Shown piece by piece: positions 7,110 to 15,653 of a DNA stretch of 64,000 nt; positions within the stretch are counted from its first letter, which is position 1; the number at the start of each line of letters is the position of its first letter. Below the pieces are notes generated by a model. It was not told the DNA's origin. It did not search any database and worked only from the letters and a program-made list of their open reading frames with translations. The position numbers were made by a program, and so were the translations under genes. The DNA is from Ruminococcus sp. AM22-13 (GTDB lineage Bacteria > Bacillota > Clostridia > Lachnospirales > Lachnospiraceae), in contig NZ_QRIL01000016.1 of the NCBI RefSeq assembly GCF_003471165.1, forward strand, positions 35,693 through 99,692. Direction: 5' to 3'.

Positions 7110-8033
7110 CTACCATCCGAATGCGTCCCTGATCAAAGCTCCGGTTTCGCCGTCTATATAAAACAATTCCTGTTCTTCTGGTGAATCCTTCCATTGGTAA
7201 GGACAGCAAAAACTCCATACAGGCCTGTAAACAATTCCATCTGTGGTTTCATCAATATAATATTTCAGACGAATTTTCGTAACTGGAATCGTGATTGGTT
7301 CTGTTTTCTCCGTCGTGTCCTCTTCCGTAAAAAATCCAATTTTTCCTTCTTTTACATATTGTTCCACCGATTTCATAATTTCTTCCATGGGAAGCATAGT
7401 AACTGTTTCTTTCTCTTTCACCTGAAGCGGGATTGGTATTTTGAAATAGCAGTCTTCAGGCTTGAGACCAAATCCTGTGCTTCCCTGATAATGATACTGA
7501 GAAAGTCCACCTGCCGGTATTCCATTCAACAGAACTTCTATGTCGTAATAATCATATCCTTCCGTCATGTCGCTAATTGGTTTTCTTACAGAAGTTCCAG
7601 ATAAATCAGCTTTGGAAAACAGTTGATTTATAATATTTAATTTCTCATCTTCCGTATTCTCGCCTAAAAATCCCAGATCTTTTTCACTTAATCCATCACA
7701 CTCTATCATCCCATCCGAAATAAATAACTGCAGTCCTTTTTCTTTATTTTCCCAGACCGTTTCATCTGTTACAGATTTTTCCCATCCATCTTTCCCGCCA
7801 AACCAGGAGCAGATGTCTTTCTCTGATATATTGCATTTTTTCAGAACTCCCTTTGAAACGTCATCAGTATTTCCGGTAATATCAGCTTCTATTGTAAGGG
7901 TTCCTGATTTCCCTGGCAGAGAAGCTGTTACATGGTACGAAAGGAAGAAATTTCTAGCTTTTACCAATCGCTCTGCCATTTCCATATCAAGTCTGCTTTG
8001 TTCTGGATTACCGAAATGGTGATCATGCGCCAA
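7110..8033 (-). CDS. Lipoprotein-like protein lacking its signal peptide (DUF6034-like)
   Basis: About 307 residues of mixed alpha/beta sequence. The N-terminal part has YHVTASLPGKSGTLTIEADI and the C-terminal part ends with a YKWKDSPEEQELFYIDGETG-like strand pattern typical of clostridial lipoproteins that measure up as DUF6034. The only possible start is TTG (8031-8033). The frame stays open for about 14 codons upstream to a TAA, and no signal peptide or lipobox is present. The 5' end sits next to a hairpin belonging to the upstream transpeptidase operon. It is probably a 5'-truncated gene rather than an intact cytoplasmic protein. Family assignment is tentative. Confidence 0.45.
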   Translation of the reverse strand: MAHDHHFGNPEQSRLDMEMAERLVKARNFFLSYHVTASLPGKSGTLTIEADITGNTDDVSKGVLKKCNISEKDICSWFGGKDGWEKSVTDETVWENKEKGLQLFISDGMIECDGLSEKDLGFLGENTEDEKLNIINQLFSKADLSGTSVRKPISDMTEGYDYYDIEVLLNGIPAGGLSQYHYQGSTGFGLKPEDCYFKIPIPLQVKEKETVTMLPMEEIMKSVEQYVKEGKIGFFTEEDTTEKTEPITIPVTKIRLKYYIDETTDGIVYRPVWSFCCPYQWKDSPEEQELFYIDGETGALIRDAFGW

Positions 8034-8054
8034 GCTGATACTGTTGACAATGAA

Positions 8055-8092
8055 GGACAGGAGCCAACAGCATTACAACTTAGCTCCTGTCC
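8055..8092 (-). terminator. Hairpin downstream of the L,D-transpeptidase gene
   Basis: GGACAGGAGC and GCTCCTGTCC form a perfect 10-bp stem 21 bp after the stop codon at 8113. There is no U-run. It probably marks the 3' end of the sigma/anti-sigma/transpeptidase operon. Confidence 0.45.
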
Positions 8093-8112
8093 TGTACATC
8101 TTGAATATAGAA

Positions 8113-9651
8113 TTAGTAAAAACAAATTATCGGGACATCATACTGAATAAGACTATAAAGCTGTCCGGCATTTTCCGGGGGAAGATTGATGCATCCATGA
8201 GAACCACCTGTAAGATATCTGTCACCACCAAAGTACGGCTGCCAGTCTGCATCATGAAATCCAATTCCTCCATTGAATGGCATCCAGTACGTTACCGGCT
8301 GTTCATAAGAATAGGTTCCATTTGCTGTCATTTCACCTCGCAGCACAGACGGACTGCTCTTTGAATCCAGTGTGAATATTCCAGGGGGTGTTTTTCTATC
8401 CGGATCACCTGGCAGTCCGGATACGATTTCTGATTGAAAAATAATATTTCCATTCTGATAATACCACATATACTGCTCTGTAAGATCTACCTCTATATAT
8501 GTATCTCCGAGATCATTGATCCCATGTGCATTTGCTCTCATAGAATATACCGGTTCCCTGGTTGTCTGAGTTCCTGACTGAATTTCCTGCATGAGCTGTG
8601 CTGCTTCCTTGTCCTGATCAATCTTCCATCCATAAGCTGAGCCATATACATACACAGTCCTTCCGCTTGTGGTCTCAAATTGTCTTTCAGTGCCAACTGT
8701 ATCATGATCTGCTGCAAGCTGTGCCACATAATCCACTACATGCTGCCTGAAGGCTCCATCATCCGGAAGCAGCTGCCCTTTCTCGTCAAACTGCAGCCAG
8801 TTTTTGATGGTATTCCCGTCAAGTGTTACCATTTCATCTCCAAATGTATATGTGATATTTGCTTTTGCCAGGCTATTATACGTATTTACCATATTCTGAA
8901 GTTCTGAACTATCTCTCGTCACATCTGCTTCCTTATAAGCCTTTGGATTGCTTCCCAGATCTACATCTGCCGCCTCATTATCAATTGCTCCGCTTATCAT
9001 CTGATAAGCTTCCCTGGCATTTAATTCACTGCCTTCTGTCTCTGGCACAATAGTAAATTCTGAATTAGAAAAACTTACATACGCATTTTCCGGTGCTATC
9101 TGATTCTCTTTTTTGACACAATTTAGTGAACTTACCTGTTCCTCCAGCTTTTCCCGACTGAAAACAGTCTCTTCTTGAACCATATAATTTTTCGTTTCAA
9201 AAAAACCTCTGATCCATTCCCATGGTTTCTGAGTCTTCAACAGCTGAAGGATTTCCCCGCTGGATACATATTGATAATCAATGTCTTTACCTGTAATAGT
9301 CTGAGGTTCCTGCATCCTTGCACTTACCTGAATAACATAGTTATCCTTTTTCCCTGCAATCTCCTGCTCAACTTCATAAGCTGTCTTATTTGAACTGTCA
9401 ATTCCATTGATGGTCGTACCCAAAAAGAAGTGATATGAGTAATAATAAGATATACCTGCATACACACAACAGCTCATAACCAAAATCGTCACTATAAGCA
9501 TTACAACTATTTTCATAATTTTGTTTTTCTTTTTGTCTGAAGATACAGTAGATCTAAATTCAGACTTGTCTATCGGCACATAAGTAATTGTTCCGGGTCT
9601 TGCCGATTTTGAAATTCTTATTGATTGCCCCATCACTTCTTTTTGTCTCAT
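8113..9651 (-). CDS. L,D-transpeptidase (YkuD) with peptidoglycan-binding domains
   Basis: A 512-residue type II membrane protein. It has a basic cytoplasmic tail (1-45), one helix at about 46-70, two PG_binding_4/VanW-associated modules (about 100-350), and a YkuD catalytic domain at 375-512. The catalytic motif is SHGCINLP near residue 485, with the Cys nucleophile, and an upstream HDADW. It forms 3-3 peptide cross-links in the wall, which resist beta-lactams that target classical enzymes (family knowledge). It starts 27 bp after the anti-sigma stop at 9679, so it is the third gene of an ECF operon. That makes wall remodelling a likely output of this sigma factor. Confidence 0.9.
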   Translation of the reverse strand: MRQKEVMGQSIRISKSARPGTITYVPIDKSEFRSTVSSDKKKNKIMKIVVMLIVTILVMSCCVYAGISYYYSYHFFLGTTINGIDSSNKTAYEVEQEIAGKKDNYVIQVSARMQEPQTITGKDIDYQYVSSGEILQLLKTQKPWEWIRGFFETKNYMVQEETVFSREKLEEQVSSLNCVKKENQIAPENAYVSFSNSEFTIVPETEGSELNAREAYQMISGAIDNEAADVDLGSNPKAYKEADVTRDSSELQNMVNTYNSLAKANITYTFGDEMVTLDGNTIKNWLQFDEKGQLLPDDGAFRQHVVDYVAQLAADHDTVGTERQFETTSGRTVYVYGSAYGWKIDQDKEAAQLMQEIQSGTQTTREPVYSMRANAHGINDLGDTYIEVDLTEQYMWYYQNGNIIFQSEIVSGLPGDPDRKTPPGIFTLDSKSSPSVLRGEMTANGTYSYEQPVTYWMPFNGGIGFHDADWQPYFGGDRYLTGGSHGCINLPPENAGQLYSLIQYDVPIICFY

Positions 9652-9678
9652 ATCTTATTCATCTTTCTTTTACATCAA

Positions 9679-11106
9679 CTAGTTTTTTACATTGTCATTG
9701 TCAAAATGCAATGTCTTATGGTACTTCGCATTCTCCTCCAGAAGTTTTTTCCATTTTTGTCCATCCTCTTTCGTAGGATTATCAAAATTCTGCTGGCCTT
9801 TCAGCTCATCCATATACTGGACATAATCCAGAAAATAAATATCTACCGTAGAAATATCTCTGTCTTGAATTGCGAAGTTATTACAGTTTCCAGTAGACTC
9901 ATTGTACGGAAGTGTGTTTCCATTGGCATCAAGAGCTACCATAAAGCAATCACTGTTGGAACCTTCCTTATAAAGTTCATTTACCGTCAATTCATATGGA
10001 GTACGAATCACCGATTTAAGTCCAATACCTGCATCGTTTGTATCATTGAGTTCCAATACTTCTGTCTGGGAATCATCTACCGTAACCGGGATATCGAAGC
10101 TCCAGTCACCTTCATATTTGTAGTAGCCAGCATCCCTTCCATATTTTTTCTCATCCTCTTCTGACCACTGATAGTTTGCTTCCAGTCCTCTTACCTTCGT
10201 AATATCCAGATGCAGGTTAAAGGTATCTGGAATATCAATTTCTTTAATGTACTTCTGATATGCTCCACCACGCTCAGATACTTTATTGATAAACTCTTCC
10301 AGCAGCGCATAACCTTCATCCGTCTGATCATCTAAGTCCGCCTGAGTTATTCCCATCTCATCCATTACCTGCTGTGTCATTTCATTGTATTTCTCATTAT
10401 ATTCCGTATAATCTTTTGCGGCTTCAGCCAAATCATAACGGAAAATACATGCATAGGTGTTATCATCCAGAAATTTTCCTTCCACTTGACCGTCAATTAC
10501 CGGGCTAGCCTCTGAATTAAAGTCCACACCCCCTGTAATATCCAGATCAATGACTGGTGTTCCACTTTCCGCCCCAGTTTCTGTTTCTGGGAACGGTTTA
10601 TCACTTTTAAACTGCATAGTCACATAAATTGCCTGGCTGTTTGCATATACCTCAGAACATGTAATTGTCAGCCCATCTGCTGTCTTAGTGTAAATAGCAT
10701 CATTATTGGCATGATCTGTCTTGGCTCCGTCTGTTTCACTGCTATCTATCTTCGTTCCACCAACAGCTTCCAAAGTTGTTGCATGATCTGAAAAGTCACC
10801 AAAGAAACTCACATTATCCTGTAAAATTTCAAAGAGTCCTCCTACAACCGGGATATTTTTTGCCATTACCGGATTGATTGCACAGAATACAAATCCTACT
10901 GCCAGTACCGCTGCCATCCCTCCTGCTATCCTGCCTCCACTTTTCATCCAATGATATGGATCCTTTGATGCTTTTTTCTGTAAAACAGCGTTATTTTCAA
11001 TCAAACGATATGCCTGATTAATATGTTCATGCACGATTTCCGGCATTTCTATGTCCTTTTGAAGTTTTTTCTGGAAGTCTTTCTCATTATAATTTAAAGT
11101 CGTCAT
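9679..11106 (-). CDS. DUF4179-type membrane anti-sigma factor
   Basis: A 475-residue protein with a short cytoplasmic sigma-binding part (1-75), a helix at about 76-96 (GGMAAVLAVGFVFCAINPV) and a large extracellular part. DUF4179 begins near residue 100 (PVVGGLFEILQDNVSFFGDF), followed by a beta-rich DUF5643-like segment. Its ATG overlaps the sigma stop by one base. It sits between the sigma gene and the L,D-transpeptidase gene, so the three form one operon. Expected role: sequester the sigma until an envelope signal arrives. Confidence 0.85.
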   Translation of the reverse strand: MTTLNYNEKDFQKKLQKDIEMPEIVHEHINQAYRLIENNAVLQKKASKDPYHWMKSGGRIAGGMAAVLAVGFVFCAINPVMAKNIPVVGGLFEILQDNVSFFGDFSDHATTLEAVGGTKIDSSETDGAKTDHANNDAIYTKTADGLTITCSEVYANSQAIYVTMQFKSDKPFPETETGAESGTPVIDLDITGGVDFNSEASPVIDGQVEGKFLDDNTYACIFRYDLAEAAKDYTEYNEKYNEMTQQVMDEMGITQADLDDQTDEGYALLEEFINKVSERGGAYQKYIKEIDIPDTFNLHLDITKVRGLEANYQWSEEDEKKYGRDAGYYKYEGDWSFDIPVTVDDSQTEVLELNDTNDAGIGLKSVIRTPYELTVNELYKEGSNSDCFMVALDANGNTLPYNESTGNCNNFAIQDRDISTVDIYFLDYVQYMDELKGQQNFDNPTKEDGQKWKKLLEENAKYHKTLHFDNDNVKN

Positions 11107-11624
11107 TAGGCACGTCCCTCCTTAACCTTATATCCATACATCTCTGCAATCTGTTTTCTGCCACGATAAAGACGAGATTTTACAGTGCTTTCCTTCATAT
11201 CCAGAATGTCACTGATTTCCCGGATACCAAATCCTTCCATATAGTATAGAAGAACAACCAAGCGGTATTTACTGTCCAATGGCTCTAAGGCCTGGATCCA
11301 TTCCATTGCTGCATATTTTTCTTCGTGAAAAGGCGTTTCCGGCATCTGATCCGTATAAGTAACCAGCTTTTTCTTCTGTATCATGTCCTTGCACTTATTG
11401 ATCAGAATTCGGATCATCCATGTCTTGAAATATCTGTTCTGTTTCAGACTTTTTAGATTTTCATAGCAGGAAAGAATCGTATCCTGTATTGCATCCGCAA
11501 CATCTTCATCATTTTTCAGATATGCCGCTGCAACCTTGTACATACTCTGTACATTCTCATCTATAAGCCGACAAAAAGCATCTTTATCGCCTTTCTTTGC
11601 TTTTCGTATCAAAATCTCATTCAT
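11106..11624 (-). CDS. ECF RNA polymerase sigma factor (172 aa)
   Basis: Region 2 carries EDVADAIQDTILSCYENLKS and YFKTWMIRILINKC; region 4 carries PLDSKYRLVVLLYYMEGFGI then REISDILDMKESTVKSRLYR. The start ATG follows GGAGAAGGGAG. A full ECF-type promoter lies upstream (TGCAAC, 17 bp, CGTCTAAT), which supports autoregulation. It is closely similar in layout to the sigma factors at 2593 and 13764 but only moderately similar in sequence, so these look like separate paralogues rather than recent copies. Confidence 0.93.
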   Translation of the reverse strand: MNEILIRKAKKGDKDAFCRLIDENVQSMYKVAAAYLKNDEDVADAIQDTILSCYENLKSLKQNRYFKTWMIRILINKCKDMIQKKKLVTYTDQMPETPFHEEKYAAMEWIQALEPLDSKYRLVVLLYYMEGFGIREISDILDMKESTVKSRLYRGRKQIAEMYGYKVKEGRA

Positions 11625-11701
11625 TGTCGTCTCCCTTCTCCTATATCAGACCGGTCATCAGGAAATCTTGTATAAAAGCTTTTCTTTATGCGCTTCTACT
11701 T

Positions 11702-11732
11702 ATTAGACGTGCAAACTCCCAAAAAAGTTGCA
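11702..11732 (-). promoter_or_regulatory. ECF-type promoter of the sigma/anti-sigma/transpeptidase operon
   Basis: Minus-strand TGCAAC (11727-11732) and CGTCTAAT (11702-11709), spaced 17 bp, 77 bp before the sigma start. An AAC -35 and CGTC -10 are the classical ECF pattern. Confidence 0.65.
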
Positions 11733-11833
11733 CTTTTTTTTAACAATCTCAGAAAATCTCCAAAAGATTAGTTTGAACACTTCCATGCTTTTCATGATTA
11801 TCAGTCAAGGTGCTATAAAATATTCCAGGTACT

Positions 11834-11872
11834 AAAAACAGCCGTACCATGTGCTTTTACATGATACGGCTG
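11834..11872 (-). terminator. Terminator after the GH95 remnant
   Basis: CAGCCGTA(T)CATGTAAAAGCACATGGTACGGCTG on the minus strand folds into a long stem and is followed by TTTTT. It lies 28 bp after the stop codon of the fucosidase remnant at 11900. Confidence 0.75.
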
Positions 11873-11899
11873 CCAATGATTCCAGCCCCTCAGGACAGA

Positions 11900-12330
11900 T
11901 CAATCAAAAATCATGTCCTCTGTCCCATCAGGTTTTATAAATATTATTTTCAAAATTCCATTACATTCCAGCGTTACTTTCTGCTCATGGGAAGAACAGA
12001 GGCGAACCCTGTGTATCCTGCCCTCTCTCCATTCGAAATCAACTGTGATGTCACCCTGTGCCTTCATTCCCCGGACTTTTCCATCCTTCCATTCATCCGG
12101 AAGTGCCGGAAGTAACAGGATATACCCTTTCCTGCTCTGGATAAGCATCTCTGCAACCGCAGCTGCAAAGCCAAAATTCCCATCGATCTGAAATGGTGGA
12201 TGCGCACACAGCATGTTGGGATAAATGCCGCCTCCCACACAGGAGATATTTTCCTCCCTGGTATAACGGAGCTGGTTTTTCAAAAGCCCCAGTGCATGTT
12301 CCCCGTCCCGTAAAGAAGAAGAGGAACAGA
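11900..12330 (-). pseudogene. Glycoside hydrolase family 95 (alpha-L-fucosidase) C-terminal remnant
   Basis: The frame encodes GEHALGLLKNQLRY, then YPNMLCAHPPFQIDGNFGFA, AAVAEMLIQS, and a C-terminal beta domain (LLPALPDEWKDGKVRGMKAQ). These are the conserved end motifs of GH95 enzymes, which are about 750-800 residues long; fewer than 150 remain. No start precedes them. The fragment keeps its own terminator. The DNA upstream (12330-12560) no longer resembles the gene, so the loss was by deletion or rearrangement, not recent frameshift. Confidence 0.8.
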
Positions 12331-12332
12331 CA

Positions 12333-12560
12333 ATGAAAAGATTTAAAGCTTATATCGAATATGTAATGAACTTTTATGCCAACTATTACAGATTTTACCG
12401 GTAAGTGCAAAATATGGTTTCCGGATATAACCCGGAATCTGTATTTGCAGTTTATGCAGACCTTGTAATCAATAATTTCAGTATACGCTAGAATCCGTTT
12501 CCTGTACATAAACAGGATGCGTTAATATATAAACAAAATTTTACAGTTGGCAGACTTAGC
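12333..12560. other. Stretch without a supported gene
   Basis: Between the GH95 remnant and the next terminator I see only a 23-codon plus-strand frame (12333-12404, MKRFKAYIEYVMNFYANYYR) with a GAGG motif 8 bp ahead. It is too short and too aromatic to support as a gene. It probably represents rearranged DNA next to the fucosidase breakpoint. Confidence 0.3.
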
Positions 12561-12561
12561 C

Positions 12562-12609
12562 AAAAAGAACCGATATCAGTCTTGCAAAGACCTTGTATCG
12601 GTTCTTTTT
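12562..12609 (-). terminator. Bidirectional terminator after the third anti-sigma gene
   Basis: AAAAAGAACCGATA and TATCGGTTCTTTTT form a 14-bp perfect stem with A- and T-runs on both sides, 54 bp after the stop codon at 12664. Confidence 0.85.
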
Positions 12610-12663
12610 GTATTTTCTCATTATCTAATTATGGGAGAATTTTTCTGTATCACCGAAAAACCT

Positions 12664-13770
12664 TTATTCCCGCACTTCAAGCCACTGGTCAATGTTTCCA
12701 AAATGTACCGCCTGCAGGTTATCTACATCAACCAATTGCGGGAAGCTGTTTCTGATGATCAGGACACCATTTTCCTTATCCTGTTTTTCTCCACCGCCAG
12801 CGATGCCTCCCATGGTCCTATCAAGTGTTAAAACCGTTCCATCTTTATAGCGCACCTGGTCAATACTAGTTCTGGCATAAAGATCCATGCCATAGTCCGT
12901 ACCTGCGTACTCAAATTTGTTTTTTTCATCTTCATACACCTTCATAGCTTCATCATAATCAAGATATAATGACCATAAAAGGGGAGTTACTTCCATTTTT
13001 TTTACTGTGATTTCATAACCTCCAAAATCACATTTCCGGTTCACTTCAAGAGTTGTCGGAGGCTTTACTGCACCCATGGTCCATTTAAAATCCCATGTTC
13101 CATCTGTAATAACAGTCGTATCATAATCTCCTTCCTCCGTAAGATTCTTTAATGTGATTTCTACTGTTTTATTACTCAGATCATAATCACCGTCATAAGA
13201 TATATAGGCGTTAAAATATTTAAGATGTGCAGAATTTTGATCTGTTTTAAGCAATACATCCTGTCCTACCCCAGTATTGAAACTTCCAAATCTGTTATCG
13301 TCCACTGCATATACTTCTTTTCCATCAATCTTAAAATGTGCCATCTCCTCAAAAGAAGTATGATCAGTCATAGGAATATTGTCGTCTGTTTCCACTTCAA
13401 AAAATGCATACAGGAATCCCTGATCCTGAATAGAATCTGTCAGGGTAACAGTCACACCGTTCTGCGTTACAGACTGGTTTATATTCTGAATATAGGTTGA
13501 TTCCTGCATCGTTTCCTGCTGTTTCTCAGATGGTTCAAGTCTTTTTAACAGATGGTCATTCCATTTAAAGAATTCTTTTGCCGCCACTGTGACTCCCATG
13601 CCTGTACAGATCACTGCTGCTGCAATCAGTAATCGGCCACTGATTCTTTTTCTTTTGTATTTTTTATTAACTGCATCTGCCTGCTCAATATGTCTCAGTG
13701 TCTCTTCAAATTTCTCATGAAAATCCTGTGGTACTTCCGGTGCTATATTATTCCATTTGTTCTCTAACAT
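12664..13770 (-). CDS. DUF4179-type membrane anti-sigma factor
   Basis: A 368-residue single-pass protein. The N-terminus is a charged cytoplasmic helix (WNNIAPEVPQDFHEKFEETL), followed by a helix at about 44-64 (ISGRLLIAAAVICTGMGVTV) and an extracellular DUF4179/DUF5643-like region to the end. Its start overlaps the sigma gene's stop by 7 bp. It closes with a strong terminator. Expected role: control of the ECF sigma at 13764-14306. It is the shortest of the three anti-sigma proteins here and lacks the extra N-terminal ectodomain seen at 1151-2596. Confidence 0.83.
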   Translation of the reverse strand: MLENKWNNIAPEVPQDFHEKFEETLRHIEQADAVNKKYKRKRISGRLLIAAAVICTGMGVTVAAKEFFKWNDHLLKRLEPSEKQQETMQESTYIQNINQSVTQNGVTVTLTDSIQDQGFLYAFFEVETDDNIPMTDHTSFEEMAHFKIDGKEVYAVDDNRFGSFNTGVGQDVLLKTDQNSAHLKYFNAYISYDGDYDLSNKTVEITLKNLTEEGDYDTTVITDGTWDFKWTMGAVKPPTTLEVNRKCDFGGYEITVKKMEVTPLLWSLYLDYDEAMKVYEDEKNKFEYAGTDYGMDLYARTSIDQVRYKDGTVLTLDRTMGGIAGGGEKQDKENGVLIIRNSFPQLVDVDNLQAVHFGNIDQWLEVRE

Positions 13771-14306
13771 GACATTTTCCCCTTTCCTGTTATTCTCTTT
13801 GATAGTTTGCTGTTTTTCCCAGACATCGGTCTTTTCTCTTCTTCATCAGATAACTGTGCTTTCAAAAATTCTCTCGCACGGGAAAGTCTGCTTTTAATCG
13901 TTCCTTCCGGAATATCCAGAGCCCCACTGATCTCTTTCTGCGAAAATCCTTCTAAATAATACAATGTTACCAAAATCCTCAAATCCTCCGGAAGTTCCAT
14001 AAGCGCCATATACAGATGACTGTATCTGTCCTCCTCAGTCAGCCTCATATTGTCCATATATTCTTCATACGGAATAACATTTTTTCTTTTCCGAAGAATC
14101 CCTTTGCATTCGTTGATCAATATCCTTGTGATCCATGTTCGAAAATACTTTTCTTTCTTTAAAGTTGGAAGCTTCTCATATGCCTTAAGAATTGTTTCCT
14201 GCACAGCATCCCCACAATCAGAATCATTCTTCAGGATGGACTTTGATATATGATACAGCATGGCTTCTGCATCCCGAACCTCCTTAATAAATACATCTTT
14301 TGTCAT
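13764..14306 (-). CDS. ECF RNA polymerase sigma factor (180 aa)
   Basis: Region 2 has SDCGDAVQETILKAYEKLPT and KYFRTWITRILINECKGILR; region 4 has PEDLRILVTLYYLEGFSQKE and ISGALDIPEGTIKSRLSRAR. A basic tail of about 20 residues (KRPMSGKNSKLSKRITGKGK) extends beyond region 4 and reads into the anti-sigma start. The ATG follows GGAGAAGACAAAGTT. An ECF-like promoter (GAAC, 17 bp, CATCTAAT) lies upstream. Confidence 0.93.
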   Translation of the reverse strand: MTKDVFIKEVRDAEAMLYHISKSILKNDSDCGDAVQETILKAYEKLPTLKKEKYFRTWITRILINECKGILRKRKNVIPYEEYMDNMRLTEEDRYSHLYMALMELPEDLRILVTLYYLEGFSQKEISGALDIPEGTIKSRLSRAREFLKAQLSDEEEKRPMSGKNSKLSKRITGKGKMSC

Positions 14307-14371
14307 AACTTTGTCTTCTCCTTTTGTCCAGCCGGATTACTACACGTGTTTACTTTTTTACTTTTACACTA

Positions 14372-14400
14372 ATTAGATGCACCGGGAGGAGAATTGGTTC
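14372..14400 (-). promoter_or_regulatory. ECF-type promoter of the third sigma gene
   Basis: Minus-strand GAACC (14396-14400) and CATCTAAT (14372-14379), with the spacing of the 11702-11732 promoter. It lies 66 bp before the start codon. The rest of the 14307-14510 interval is AT-rich and shows no gene. Confidence 0.55.
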
Positions 14401-14510
14401 TCATAAAATTATCTCCGGATTTTGTAACTTAAAAAATACAATTTACACATATACAATGTATACAATAAAAATACCTGAAGATAATTTAGACTTTTTAGAA
14501 AAAAATAGAG

Positions 14511-14574
14511 AAAAAAAGCCCTGAAAATCTTATAATCACTTCTAAAACGTAGTGTTTATAAGACTCTCAGGGCC
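14511..14574 (-). terminator. Terminator of the rpsB-tsf operon
   Basis: Minus-strand GCCCTGA..GTCTTATAA pairs with TTATAAGA..TCAGGGC and is followed by TTTTTTT, about 40 bp after the tsf stop. Confidence 0.85.
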
Positions 14575-14615
14575 TATAAATACTTAAATTTAAATAGAAA
14601 ATTAATCTTTACAAA

Positions 14616-15554
14616 TTATTTACCCATCTGTTTTGCAACTTCTTCTGCGAAGTTCTCTTCTTTCTTTTCGATACCATCACCTGTCTCGTAACGTACGAAA
14701 CCTTTGATTGCAATCTTAGCGCCGTTTTCTTTAGCAACCTGCTCTACGTATTTAGCTACAGACTGTTTTCCATCTTCAGCTTTAACGTATGTCTGGTCAA
14801 GAAGGCAGATTTCTTTAAGCTCTTTTTTGATACGTCCTGTGATCATTCCTTCGATAACCTTAGCCGGTTTCTGGGATTCTTTCGGATCGTTCTGGATCTG
14901 AGCCATAAGGATTTCTTTCTCATGCTCAATGTATTCTGCGCTTACTTCGCTGTCGCTTGTGTACTGTGGTTTCAGAGCTGCAATCTGCATTGCTACGTTC
15001 TTAGCCATTTCTTTAACAGCGTCATTAACTACGTCTGTTTCAACATCTACAAGAACACCGATCTTACCGCCCATATGTGTGTAAGAAGCAACGAAACCGT
15101 TCTCTTCTGTAACCTGAGCAAATCTTCTGATGTTCATGTTCTCGCCGATAACTGCGATCTGAGCTGCAAGAGCTTCTTTAACAGTCTTAGTTGTGTCAAG
15201 TGCCCATGCTTCTGCAAGGAAAGCGTCGATATCTGCTGCTGTTGTGTTCATAGCCTGAGCTGCAACATCTGCTACGTAGTTCTGGAATTTCTCATTCTTA
15301 GCTACGAAGTCTGTCTCAGCGTTAACTTCTACAACAACTGCTTTCTTTCCGTCTTCGGAAACTAAAGTTTTGCAAAGACCTTCTGCTGCTACACGGCTTG
15401 CTTTCTTCTGTGCTGTAGCAAGACCTTTCTCGCGAAGGAATTCTACTGCTTTATCCATATCACCTTCTGTAGCTGTAAGAGCTTTCTTACAATCCATCAT
15501 TCCGGCGCCGGTCATTTCTCTTAATTCTTTTACCTGTGCTGCTGTGATAGCCAT
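14616..15554 (-). CDS. tsf: Elongation factor Ts
   Basis: The guanine-nucleotide exchange factor for EF-Tu. It begins MAITAAQVKELREMTGAGMM with the EF-Ts signature DCKKALTATEGDMDKAVEFL, then the core domain (AETDFVAKNEKFQNYV), and is about 312 residues long. The start chosen is the ATG at 15552-15554, with AGGAGG 8 bp upstream; the longer frame would add 19 unrelated residues. It follows rpsB in the usual order, with a hairpin between the two genes. Confidence 0.97.
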   Translation of the reverse strand: MAITAAQVKELREMTGAGMMDCKKALTATEGDMDKAVEFLREKGLATAQKKASRVAAEGLCKTLVSEDGKKAVVVEVNAETDFVAKNEKFQNYVADVAAQAMNTTAADIDAFLAEAWALDTTKTVKEALAAQIAVIGENMNIRRFAQVTEENGFVASYTHMGGKIGVLVDVETDVVNDAVKEMAKNVAMQIAALKPQYTSDSEVSAEYIEHEKEILMAQIQNDPKESQKPAKVIEGMITGRIKKELKEICLLDQTYVKAEDGKQSVAKYVEQVAKENGAKIAIKGFVRYETGDGIEKKEENFAEEVAKQMGK

Positions 15555-15613
15555 TTCATTTTCCTCCTGAATAATATTCGTAAATCGCCCGGAGGGGCTT
15601 TTCCTTTTCAATG

Positions 15614-15639
15614 ACAGGAAAGCCTGTCAGCTTTCCTGT
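15614..15639 (-). other. Intercistronic hairpin between rpsB and tsf
   Basis: ACAGGAAAGC-CTGTCA-GCTTTCCTGT forms a perfect 10-bp stem without a U-run. It probably affects mRNA processing or the relative expression of rpsB and tsf. Confidence 0.5.
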
Positions 15640-15653
15640 ACTGGTTCAAAAAA

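Noticed and set aside
12333-12404. 23-codon plus-strand frame with a GAGG ahead
   Set aside because: Too short, aromatic-rich, and no family resemblance; recorded under the gap entry.
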